A program made the translations under genes and the position numbers. A DNA stretch of 6,703 bases from Mariprofundaceae bacterium (GTDB lineage: Bacteria > Pseudomonadota > Zetaproteobacteria > Mariprofundales > Mariprofundaceae): the NCBI GenBank assembly GCA_030950965.1, contig JAUZQP010000022.1, positions 1 through 6,703 on the forward strand. Direction: 5' to 3'. How positions within the stretch are numbered: the stretch's first letter is position 1; every line of letters begins with the position of its first letter. Of this stretch, positions 1-6,698 are shown piece after piece. Under the pieces are notes generated by a model that worked only from the letters and a program-made list of their open reading frames with translations, did not search any database and had not been told where the DNA came from.

Positions 1-142
1 GATCCTGACGAACCCGTTGCAACACATCCATGCCATTGTCTGTTTGCCAAATGACTTCATTGCCCTGTTTACCGTCAATAATCCGATGCAGCAGACGCAG
101 GTCTGAAGTGGACGGACTGGCTAAACCTATACGAAGCCCCAT
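1..142 (-). CDS. wspF: N-terminal fragment of a CheB-like methylesterase receiver, WspF-like (cut by window edge)
   Basis: The first 47 codons of a gene that runs off the low-coordinate end. The ATG at 142..140 abuts the kinase TAA with no spacer, and GAGGG (154..150) lies 7 bases upstream, so the start is well supported. The peptide begins MGLRIGLASPSTSD and continues LLHRIIDG...NEVIWQTDNGMDVLQRVRQD, matching the beta1-alpha1-beta2-alpha2 pattern of a receiver domain and resembling WspF/CheB N-termini. Position after the CheA hybrid is where Wsp operons carry wspF, the CheB methylesterase that demethylates the receptor and damps signalling. Where these receivers normally have an Asp pair (or Asn-Asp in WspF) after beta1, this protein has Ser-Pro. 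The phospho-acceptor Asp and the esterase domain lie outside the window. It could instead be another response regulator. Confidence 0.7.
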   Translation of the reverse strand, partial: MGLRIGLASPSTSDLRLLHRIIDGKQGNEVIWQTDNGMDVLQRVRQD

Positions 143-2407
143 TTATACACCCTCACCAATCAATTCATGTACACGCAATAATAATGAATTATTATCAAAG
201 CTACTCTTCCCTAAGTACGCATCCGCACCAGCTTCTAAGCCACGCATGCGATCTTTCTCATTTTCTTTATAGGACACCACCATCACAGGTAACGTCATAA
301 AGCGTGTATCATCACGCAAACGCTCCACCAATGCGATGCCATCCAGATGCGGCATATCCACATCGGTCAACAACAAATCATAAGTATTGGCGCACAGCAT
401 ATTCCAACCATCCATGCCGTCCACTGCGACATCGACGGCATAACCTGCCGCTTGCAGTAATTTGCGTTCTGTTTCGCGCACGGTAATCGAATCATCGACG
501 ACTAACACCCGCAGTGATGCAACGGAGCCATCCGCTTGCTGTGCTGCATTACTGTGCGACGATGGTTGTGCTGCAATACATCGTTCCATACTGCGTACGA
601 TGTCCTGTGTATCCAGCATATACAGCAATTGACCATCAGGCAGCACGGCACACGATGTAATATCCTGCACCTTACCCAAAGCCTCAGGCAAGGGCTTTTC
701 CACCAAATCTTTGATACCCACCAAGGCATCAACAATCAGCCCCACGGTTTGCTGTGTCGTACCCAAGAGTAATACAGGGTAAACACCAGCATGATCGTAA
801 TCACCATTGCAATTCAACACATCGGTCGCTTCGACCAAACCCACGTAGTGTTCTTGATGGTACACATAGGGTCGCCCATCGCTATGCTTGAGCGATGCTT
901 CCTCAATCTGCAATGTACCCTGCAAGCGCGCCAAGGGTATAGCATAAGACTGTCCACCAATCAACACATGCAGTGCGCGTGTTACTGCCAGCGAAACAGG
1001 CAAGTGCAATTCAAAGCGCGTTCCTTTAGCCAGATCTGTGACAACATGGATGACCCCTTGGACATCGCGCACAGCCATATCCACCACATCAAGACCCACG
1101 CCACGTCCAGAGATTTCACTCACTTGATCGCGCATACTAAAGCCTGGTAGAAACAAAAAGGAGAGCAATTCGGTTTCGTGCATGCGTTCCACCATATCAG
1201 GAGCAGCATGACCGCGCTGAACAATCCGCTGGCGCAATTGTTCTAAATCAATACCAGCACCGTCATCTGCCACCATAATCTTTAACATGCCCGACTGGTG
1301 CATAGCACGTAAGCGAATCTGACTTACCGCTGGTTTACCCGCTACCTCACGCGCTACGGGGTCGTCAATACCGTGATCGACGGCATTACGCAGCAGTTGT
1401 TGCAAGGGCGGTTGGATCTTATCCAAAATTTCCCTATCCACCAAGGTGTCTGCCCCCTCGATGTTCAGGGTAACTTGTTTCCCCAGTTGTACACCGAGAT
1501 CAAACACCATGCGCTTCAAGCCTTGTGTGCCTTCACTAAAGGGCTGCATACGACTGGCTACTGTTAATTGATGCAAGCGTTGGGACAGGTGAAAGACCGT
1601 GCGATCATATTGCTCCAAGCGCGCCATGCCATCACCAAGCTGCTGTTGAGCGTGTTGCAATAAGCCCTGCGCGTGCTGTAATGCTGGCATGCATGTCTCG
1701 GACACAGCGGCACTGCTTTGAATGATGGTATCTTCGAGTGTTTGTAATAGATTCAATGCTTCACGATTACCGCGTTTTATGTGCTGTAAATTCGCCGCCA
1801 ATGGTTTTAGCCACTGCCATTCTGTTTGAATTTCGCCTGCTAAACCCAGCATGCGTCCTATTTGTTGCGAACTGATCCGCACATGGGATGTTGTTGGGTG
1901 AGCGGTGCTACGCTCTGTTTCTGGCGCGCTATCCACCACCGCTGTGGCTTCTTTGGCGGCTGGTTCAATAGCAGGAGGGAGAGTTTCGATAGTCTGCGTG
2001 AGACCATGGGCTTGACTGGCTAGCAGATTATTTTCTACAATCGCAGTAAGTTGTTGCAATACTTCGTGCTGTTGTAATGGTTCTACTACTTGTTGATCTG
2101 CCCAGCGTTGTAACACATCAATGGCGGATAATAAGGGCGATAAAAAATGCATCTGCCACTGCAAGCGCGCTTCCTGCATGGCAACAAATACATCCTCTAG
2201 TTGGTGCGCGATTTGTACGGCTTCATCGAGCTGGATAATCCGCGCAGCCCCCTTTAGCGAATGCGCTGCTCGCATCATCGCTTCTAATGTGGCATCGTCA
2301 GGCTGTTTGCCGCTGGATGCTTGCAACAGTGCTTCGGACAATACCGCAAGTTGGGTTTCTGCTTCTAAGCGAAACAGGTCATGCATAGAAAATTGACTGT
2401 AATCCAT
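143..2407 (-). CDS. wspE: Hybrid CheA histidine kinase with C-terminal receiver, WspE-like
   Basis: Central kinase of the array, 754 residues. Order: Hpt (P1) about 1-110 with phospho-accepting H49 in RAAHSLKGAARI; an acidic, Ala/Pro-rich linker about 135-172; a helical dimerisation region about 173-300; the ATPase domain with N-box LLRNAVDHGID (N341, H345), G1 box DDGAG (381-385) and G2 box GRGVGLD (434-440); a CheW-like (P5) domain about 470-605; and a receiver about 632-750. The receiver is intact: D638/D639, phospho-acceptor D682 (TDVDMP), S712 and K734. All kinase boxes look functional. There is no obvious P2 CheY-binding domain, as expected when a receiver is fused. The ATG follows the upstream stop by one base (TGAtATG) with only a weak ribosome binding site, implying reinitiation. 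Its TAA is directly followed by the next ATG. In Wsp systems this kinase phosphorylates the WspR diguanylate cyclase and the WspF methylesterase. Confidence 0.95.
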   Translation of the reverse strand: MDYSQFSMHDLFRLEAETQLAVLSEALLQASSGKQPDDATLEAMMRAAHSLKGAARIIQLDEAVQIAHQLEDVFVAMQEARLQWQMHFLSPLLSAIDVLQRWADQQVVEPLQQHEVLQQLTAIVENNLLASQAHGLTQTIETLPPAIEPAAKEATAVVDSAPETERSTAHPTTSHVRISSQQIGRMLGLAGEIQTEWQWLKPLAANLQHIKRGNREALNLLQTLEDTIIQSSAAVSETCMPALQHAQGLLQHAQQQLGDGMARLEQYDRTVFHLSQRLHQLTVASRMQPFSEGTQGLKRMVFDLGVQLGKQVTLNIEGADTLVDREILDKIQPPLQQLLRNAVDHGIDDPVAREVAGKPAVSQIRLRAMHQSGMLKIMVADDGAGIDLEQLRQRIVQRGHAAPDMVERMHETELLSFLFLPGFSMRDQVSEISGRGVGLDVVDMAVRDVQGVIHVVTDLAKGTRFELHLPVSLAVTRALHVLIGGQSYAIPLARLQGTLQIEEASLKHSDGRPYVYHQEHYVGLVEATDVLNCNGDYDHAGVYPVLLLGTTQQTVGLIVDALVGIKDLVEKPLPEALGKVQDITSCAVLPDGQLLYMLDTQDIVRSMERCIAAQPSSHSNAAQQADGSVASLRVLVVDDSITVRETERKLLQAAGYAVDVAVDGMDGWNMLCANTYDLLLTDVDMPHLDGIALVERLRDDTRFMTLPVMVVSYKENEKDRMRGLEAGADAYLGKSSFDNNSLLLRVHELIGEGV

Positions 2408-2408
2408 A

Positions 2409-3104
2409 TCAGCGCAACCGATCCAAGAGGGGCTGCCAGCGCTCTGTATCTAGCACATAGGTATGGGCTTGTTGCCCAGCAAGGGTGAGCGAGATGATAC
2501 CTTGGCATAATTGCCGTTGCTGTACGGGCAAGCTGTCGGGAAGCGGTTGCAGGCTTGCTGGCTGATACGCTGCAATGCCATGTATTTGAGTCACCGCGAA
2601 CAGCGCGCTATGACCCTTTATATGGATGCAAATTAAGCGTTTGTGTTGCATATCATCAGTCAACACAATGGGCGGACGAGACAAAGCACCGCACAGCGAG
2701 ATGTACAAGCACAATTCACCGCGCACATGCGTCAAGCCGCGCAATATATGCTGATTGGTATGGGGAATAAGGTTAGCTTCACGCATCGGTAGCACTTCCA
2801 CCACTTGAGCCAAGGGTAAGGCAAAGTAATCATCTTGTCCTAGGTGAAAAACCAACAAGCGTTGCAGTGTTTTTTGCGCCCCATCACCTTGATCGTTCAG
2901 CCACATATTAACCCAAGCCATGTCGTAATCGGCCGGCACCACTTGATCAAGTTTGTGACGACCGGCACGAATATAAACCAAGCAATTGCGGCAATGTGAT
3001 ACATGTGCAAGTTCGGGGCAACTGGTTTTGCCATGTGCCCACACGCCCATACGATTCCAGCAGTCCACTAGACCATCTTCAGACTTAGTTGGAGCCATGT
3101 TCAC
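2409..3104 (-). CDS. wspD: Second CheW-type coupling protein with N-terminal cysteine cluster, WspD-like
   Basis: Cytoplasmic coupling protein of 231 residues (229 if the ATG at 3098 is used). The C-terminal part, about 81-225, is a CheW domain: LLVFHLGQDDYFALPLAQVV (83-102), the core ILRGLTHVRGELCLYISL (120-137), a strand LICIHIKG (157-164), and a final TYVLDTERW (215-223). Before it lies an extension of about 80 residues with four cysteines: C15 (CWNRMGV), C29 (SCPEL), C38 and C41 (HCRNC). As I recall, the CWNR...SCP...HCRNC arrangement is shared by WspD proteins, so it marks the family; the spacing looks able to bind a metal or cofactor, but no function is shown by the sequence. The gene begins inside the CheR gene (20-base overlap with the GTG, 14 with the ATG). 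Its TGA is followed after one base by the kinase ATG. In Wsp systems the two CheW proteins are not fully redundant. Confidence 0.9.
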   Translation of the reverse strand: MNMAPTKSEDGLVDCWNRMGVWAHGKTSCPELAHVSHCRNCLVYIRAGRHKLDQVVPADYDMAWVNMWLNDQGDGAQKTLQRLLVFHLGQDDYFALPLAQVVEVLPMREANLIPHTNQHILRGLTHVRGELCLYISLCGALSRPPIVLTDDMQHKRLICIHIKGHSALFAVTQIHGIAAYQPASLQPLPDSLPVQQRQLCQGIISLTLAGQQAHTYVLDTERWQPLLDRLR

Positions 3105-4281
3105 GTACCGTCACCAGCCGTTGGCGCACGCGCTGGGCTGCCTGAAGTTCGCCTTGTGCGTCCAGCAATAAAGCTAAATGTTGCAAGGCATCTTGGTAAT
3201 GGGGTTGCAGGTACACCGCTTGGCGTAGTTTTTTCACGGCTTCTGTGGCTCGGCCTTGTGATTCGTGTGCCAAAGCTAAGTAAAAATACAGCTCCGAAGT
3301 GTGCGGCTGTCGTTGCAATAAAGCTTCACATTGTCTGATTACCGCAGTGGTATTCCCTTGGTTTGCCGCTTGTTGAACGCTTGCCAAGGTATAGTGTGGT
3401 GATACTGCTGCCACAGACTTTGTCACGGGCGGCACAGAAGCAGGACGTGCGGGTTTTTGGTACGGTGTGATGGCGAAGCGATGGGTACTGGTCAATGGGT
3501 CGGCATGGCTCATGGCAAAAGTCATGGCAATCCGCTGAGACTGAAAATAACCATGCCAGACAGCACTATTTTCCGCATTGCCGGAAAACAGCGTACCACC
3601 CTCTTCGAGCATGCGCGTCAACGTTTTAGCCGCCTCTAAGCGCGCGTCAGCGTGGAGGTAAATCATCAGGTTGCGGCAAAAAATAATAGGGTAGCGCCCC
3701 ATGGCCAACAAGCGTGAATCATTCAATATATTGGCTTGATGAAAACGCACACATTGCTGCACCTCTGGCGCAATGCGGTAGCCCTGTGCGGTGACGCTAA
3801 AGTAATGCATATAGGATTGCACCATGGCACCACGAAACGAATATTGCTGAAACAGACCAGCCTGAGCGCGCATCAATGCCTCAGAACTCACGTCCACCGC
3901 ATCAACACTAAATGTCTCAGGGGCAAGCCCTGCTTGCAATAAACACATGGCAACAGAATAGGGCTCTTCCCCTGTTGAGGATGGCAGGCAGAGGATGCGC
4001 AGTGGCGAGTCAGTCCCATGCTGTTGAGCTAATTGGCGTAAGTGTTGGAATGCCGCAGGATGGCGAAAGAAACTGGTTTCAGTCACGACGATGACTTCTA
4101 CTAAGTGCAAAAACTCATGGCGGTCGTTTTGCACGATCTGTGCATAGCGTTGTATATCATCGCAGCGGCAAGCCTTCATCCGCTGGCTGATACCGTTAAT
4201 TAACGACTGGGTGTTAATGCTGGTCGGGTTTAAACCCAAGCGATCATGCAAGCATTGCAATAAAGCTTTAGGAATCTGCAA
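3085..4281 (-). CDS. wspC: CheR receptor methyltransferase with C-terminal TPR repeats, WspC-like
   Basis: S-adenosylmethionine-dependent methyltransferase that esterifies glutamates on the receptor's cytoplasmic helices. Length is 398 residues with the TTG start at 4281. An N-terminal CheR helical domain (about 1-60) precedes the catalytic domain: ETSFFR (68-73), the SAM-binding STGEEPYS (102-109), VDVSSEAL near 129-136, and FCRNLMIY (201-208), all standard CheR motifs. After a Pro-rich linker (about 275-293) come about three TPR-like helix pairs (roughly 297-391), including a clear TPR unit ending in YLQPH. TPR fusion is typical of WspC and other alternative-system CheR proteins; the repeats probably mediate partner docking, which would fit a receptor lacking the pentapeptide tether. 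The first in-frame ATG (4179) would remove half of the N-terminal domain, so it is unlikely. The 5' end overlaps wspB by 14 bases and the 3' end overlaps the next gene by up to 20. The start is inferred from the ribosome binding site. Confidence 0.92.
   Translation of the reverse strand: MQIPKALLQCLHDRLGLNPTSINTQSLINGISQRMKACRCDDIQRYAQIVQNDRHEFLHLVEVIVVTETSFFRHPAAFQHLRQLAQQHGTDSPLRILCLPSSTGEEPYSVAMCLLQAGLAPETFSVDAVDVSSEALMRAQAGLFQQYSFRGAMVQSYMHYFSVTAQGYRIAPEVQQCVRFHQANILNDSRLLAMGRYPIIFCRNLMIYLHADARLEAAKTLTRMLEEGGTLFSGNAENSAVWHGYFQSQRIAMTFAMSHADPLTSTHRFAITPYQKPARPASVPPVTKSVAAVSPHYTLASVQQAANQGNTTAVIRQCEALLQRQPHTSELYFYLALAHESQGRATEAVKKLRQAVYLQPHYQDALQHLALLLDAQGELQAAQRVRQRLVTVREHGSN
3111..3115 (-). 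promoter_or_regulatory. Ribosome binding site of the second CheW gene
   Basis: GGTGA, complementary to the 16S anti-Shine-Dalgarno end, lies 6 bases before a GTG at 3104..3102 and 12 before the in-frame ATG at 3098..3096. The spacing favours the GTG, but either start is possible. The site is inside the 3' end of the CheR gene. Confidence 0.5.
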
Positions 4282-4738
4282 TGATCTGCTCCTTTTTGCG
4301 CAATAAATCAGCCAACTCTTGGTTATACAATTGGTCAATATCCAACAACTGAACCATACCTTTGCTGTCGGTGATGATTTCTGCTAGGTACGGGGCTTTG
4401 ACCAAATGAAGATCCAAGCGGTGAACCGACTCTAAACGGTAGCGAATCGTCCCCGTCACGCCCTCGGTTAACAGGCCGAGTTGTTGCTCCTGCCCTAGGT
4501 GGTCGCGGCAATGCAGTAGCATCACGCGCGTGCTAAATAACGCCCGCGAGGCGTGACCCTTGCATAGCATGCAAAAGTCCACCAACGGTATCGCATGCCC
4601 CTGCCAATCAAATACACCACACAACCACGGCGGTGCGCCATCCAATGGCTCTACGGGCATACGTGGTAAAACACGCTCAATATAGCCAGTATCCACAGCA
4701 TAATTCTGTTGCTTTAGATGGAAACATATACACAGCAT
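4268..4738 (-). CDS. wspB: CheW-type coupling protein, WspB-like
   Basis: Cytoplasmic adaptor of 156 residues, consisting of a single CheW (SH3-like) domain that links the receptor tip to the CheA kinase. The diagnostic central stretch is GAPPWLCGVFDWQGHAIPLV (34-53), equivalent to the usual G-x-x-N-x-R-G-x-x-x-P-V-x-D pattern. It is followed by STRVMLL (69-75) and a C-terminal VQLLDIDQL (129-137), where CheW proteins carry their last strand. Its ATG shares one base with the receptor stop codon (TGATG). The only GGTGA lies about 14 bases upstream, too far to be good, so translation probably depends on coupling to the receptor. The 3' end overlaps the methyltransferase start by 14 bases and carries that gene's ribosome binding site. 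It is one of two CheW proteins in the cluster, as in Wsp systems. CheW identity is firm; the WspB name comes from position and length. Confidence 0.9.
   Translation of the reverse strand: MLCICFHLKQQNYAVDTGYIERVLPRMPVEPLDGAPPWLCGVFDWQGHAIPLVDFCMLCKGHASRALFSTRVMLLHCRDHLGQEQQLGLLTEGVTGTIRYRLESVHRLDLHLVKAPYLAEIITDSKGMVQLLDIDQLYNQELADLLRKKEQIIADS
4289..4293 (-). promoter_or_regulatory. Ribosome binding site supporting a TTG start for the CheR gene
   Basis: AGGAG (within AAAAAGGAGC on the minus strand) lies 7 bases before the TTG at 4281..4279, inside the last codons of the upstream cheW gene. It favours this TTG over the more distant in-frame TTG at 4338, which has no good site and would create a 71-base overlap. 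Confidence 0.75.
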
Positions 4739-6651
4739 CAGCGACTTTTTTTCACCATGAAAACGCCCACAGAATCTTCTAAGCTATTGACCGCTTCATC
4801 AAGGTCAATCATGGCTCGGTTGGTTTGACTGACTAAATCCGCCGTTTGCTGCGCCGCTTCGCTAAGGTTGACCATAGCATCACTGATTTCTTCGGCTTCT
4901 TGGTTTTGCATGTTCAACCCTTCGTTAATACTTTCCATGTGCGGAGCAAAAGCTTGAACCAAGTGAATCACTTCAGCCATTTCCGTAGAGGCTTGCGCTG
5001 CTTCATCGACGCTGCGGTGAATGTCTTCAGAGAATTTATCCATACTCATCACGCCACCCGCTACCGCCGACTGTACCTCTTTCACCATCTGTTCAATGTC
5101 ATAGGTGGCAACGGCAGTTTGATCGGCAAGACGACGAATCTCCGTCGCAACTACGGCAAAACCACGACCGTACTCCCCTGCCTTTTCTGCTTCAATCGCG
5201 GCGTTTAACGACAATAGATTCGTTTGATCGGCGACTTTATTAATGATCGTCACCATGCTGCCAATACTACCGGCTTTCGCGCTCAATACGGCAAGCTTAT
5301 GGGTAATCGCTTGCGATGAGCTTGCCATGGTGTTCATGGTGCTATCCATGTCTGTCAAGCGTGATTGGCTGCGTCCTGCGGCATCATCGGCTTGCTGCAC
5401 CAGTTGGTTGGTCTCCTGCACGGCATGCCCCAGATCTCGCGAGGTAATAGTGATTTCACGAATAGACGCAGCCACTTGATTGGCGGTCGCTGCATATTCC
5501 GTGGTACTGGCTTCTTGCTCTTTGGCGGAAGCGGCGATTTGCTTCATCGAGCCGGCTACCTGAATCCCTGCCCGTTGGACCTGCTGAATCAAATGCATCA
5601 AACGATCCATCAAACGATTCACCAGGTGCGCAAGGGTCGCGGTTTCATCCTTACCTTGTTCATCCAAGCGTAGCGATAAATCCGCACCACCCTCAGCCAG
5701 TTCCCACATGCGCGTAATAAGCCGTTTTAAGGGACGGGATAAATGCCAAGCCAAGATTATAAAAAAAGATAATAAGAGCACACTCATGACCGATAAGGCT
5801 ATGGTGAACACGCGGTCATTATGGGCTGTGTTGGTGATCTGTATCTGTTTATTTTCCTCTAATAAATCATGAATGGCGATTTGCATCAAATGAATACCCT
5901 TGATCACTTCTTTGCTTTTTTGGCTGTTCGTTGCTGCTTCTTTGGCAACTTGCTTCACACCTTCCACCAAGGCTAGGAATGCCTTATGATAGATATTCAT
6001 TTTTTTTCTAATCTCTTTTTTATCGCTTGTACTCAGCTGACTGGCGGTGAGCAGGCTCTCGAAACGTTTGCGTTCCTCTGCCATTTCCATCACATATTGA
6101 TCTTTTTGACGCGCTAGAAAGTCTTTTTCATGTCGGCGCATCATCAGCATGGAATGGGAAAGAACGATCTCCTGTTCATTGTTTAAAATCGCTTCAACAG
6201 CATGAACCGCTTGGCGAAGCTCCCCCAATAAGCCGCTGTTTTCATCCAGACCCAATACTTTTTGTGTCTTCATCATGTTAACAAACTGATCGCGGGTGGC
6301 AGCCCATTGCAGGTGTGCTTTTTGCACCAAATCTTGATCCTCGGTATTGAGCAAGGTGGTATCTATATCCTCAAAAATAAGGTCTATTTTGTGCGCTGTT
6401 AAGGTATAGGCATGAATAGATTCTTCATTCCGTTGTAGCTGAAAGAGACTGCTGATAGCAATCGATTGTAAGATATATTCGGTGGCTTTATCAACCTTAC
6501 CATCCAAAGTCATCATGCGCTGGCTAGCACTGCTGAGTGCATGATGTTCTGTGGTTGCCGTCACCTGCAACCATAATAAGGTGATAAAGTACATCAGTAA
6601 AAAAAGACTGGGAATAAACAACTTCTGGTTAATCGTAAAGCGCTTGAGCAT
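4738..6651 (-). CDS. wspA: Methyl-accepting chemotaxis receptor, WspA-like, with enlarged periplasmic sensor domain
   Basis: Inner-membrane chemoreceptor that sets the activity of the CheA kinase through the CheW couplers. From the ATG at 6651 (GAGGAGGG 5 bases upstream) it is 637 residues. Order: short cytoplasmic start with basic residues, TM1 about 12-30, a mostly helical periplasmic domain about 31-280, TM2 about 281-302, HAMP about 303-356, then a long coiled-coil signalling domain. The hairpin tip at about 475-504 is canonical (DQTNLLSLNAAIEAEKAGEY, then GRGFAVVATE), and the following RRLADQTAVATYDIEQMV resembles WspA proteins. The periplasmic part carries RRHEKDFL at 172-179, typical of the six-helix HBM sensor fold, and is larger than a plain four-helix bundle. 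No C-terminal NWETF-like CheR docking peptide is present; it ends VFMVKKSR. Its TGA overlaps the next gene's ATG by one base (TGATG). The ligand or stimulus cannot be read from the sequence. MCP identity is certain; WspA orthology rests on gene order and tip sequence. Confidence 0.93.
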   Translation of the reverse strand: MLKRFTINQKLFIPSLFLLMYFITLLWLQVTATTEHHALSSASQRMMTLDGKVDKATEYILQSIAISSLFQLQRNEESIHAYTLTAHKIDLIFEDIDTTLLNTEDQDLVQKAHLQWAATRDQFVNMMKTQKVLGLDENSGLLGELRQAVHAVEAILNNEQEIVLSHSMLMMRRHEKDFLARQKDQYVMEMAEERKRFESLLTASQLSTSDKKEIRKKMNIYHKAFLALVEGVKQVAKEAATNSQKSKEVIKGIHLMQIAIHDLLEENKQIQITNTAHNDRVFTIALSVMSVLLLSFFIILAWHLSRPLKRLITRMWELAEGGADLSLRLDEQGKDETATLAHLVNRLMDRLMHLIQQVQRAGIQVAGSMKQIAASAKEQEASTTEYAATANQVAASIREITITSRDLGHAVQETNQLVQQADDAAGRSQSRLTDMDSTMNTMASSSQAITHKLAVLSAKAGSIGSMVTIINKVADQTNLLSLNAAIEAEKAGEYGRGFAVVATEIRRLADQTAVATYDIEQMVKEVQSAVAGGVMSMDKFSEDIHRSVDEAAQASTEMAEVIHLVQAFAPHMESINEGLNMQNQEAEEISDAMVNLSEAAQQTADLVSQTNRAMIDLDEAVNSLEDSVGVFMVKKSR

Positions 6652-6656
6652 AAAGA

Positions 6657-6664
6657 CCCTCCTC
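6657..6664 (-). promoter_or_regulatory. Strong ribosome binding site deciding the receptor start
   Basis: GAGGAGGG lies 5 bases before the ATG at 6651..6649. It fixes that ATG as the start, instead of an in-frame TTG nine codons upstream at 6678, which has no such site and would fall inside the predicted promoter spacer. Confidence 0.85.
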
Positions 6665-6668
6665 GGCG

Positions 6669-6698
6669 AGTATGGCAAACAGCCGCCCGCCTTGTCAA
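6669..6698 (-). promoter_or_regulatory. Candidate sigma70 promoter of the chemosensory operon
   Basis: Reading the minus strand, a perfect TTGACA (-35, 6698..6693) is followed after 18 bases by CATACT (-10, 6674..6669; four of six matches to TATAAT). A TG sits one base upstream of the -10 (6677..6676), which makes an extended -10 element. It lies directly upstream of the receptor gene, the first gene of the cluster. A start of transcription about 6 to 8 bases downstream would give a leader of only about a dozen bases, still keeping AGGAGGG. Inferred from sequence match only; the -35 is close to the window edge, so any upstream operators are not visible. Confidence 0.55.

Noticed and set aside
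1..4. The window begins with GATC, which could reflect a cloning cut site.
   Set aside because: Four bases occur easily by chance, and the reading frame of the cut gene runs cleanly up to the edge, so nothing can be concluded.
143..160. Possible transcription terminator or internal promoter between the kinase and the CheB-like gene.
   Set aside because: There is no spacer, stem-loop or T-run at this junction, nor at the other gene junctions; genes abut or overlap throughout.
502..735. A 77-codon minus-strand frame starting with Met inside the kinase gene.
   Set aside because: It overlaps the CheW-like domain and linker of the kinase in another frame, is rich in Cys/Trp typical of frame shadows, and resembles no known protein.
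791..1150. A 119-codon open frame on the plus strand opposite the kinase gene.
   Set aside because: It lies wholly antisense to a well-conserved CheA region, has no family resemblance, and the kinase frame accounts for the sequence. The other plus-strand frames (for example 4846-5208, 5365-5673 and 2121-2396) are rejected for the same reason.
4282..4338. A 19-residue extension of the CheR protein from an upstream TTG.
   Set aside because: It would deepen the overlap with the upstream cheW to 71 bases, has no good ribosome binding site, and adds residues unlike CheR N-termini.
6652..6678. A nine-codon N-terminal extension of the receptor starting at a TTG.
   Set aside because: The TTG has no ribosome binding site, lies in the candidate promoter spacer, and the extension would translate the strong GAGGAGGG; the ATG at 6651 is far better supported.
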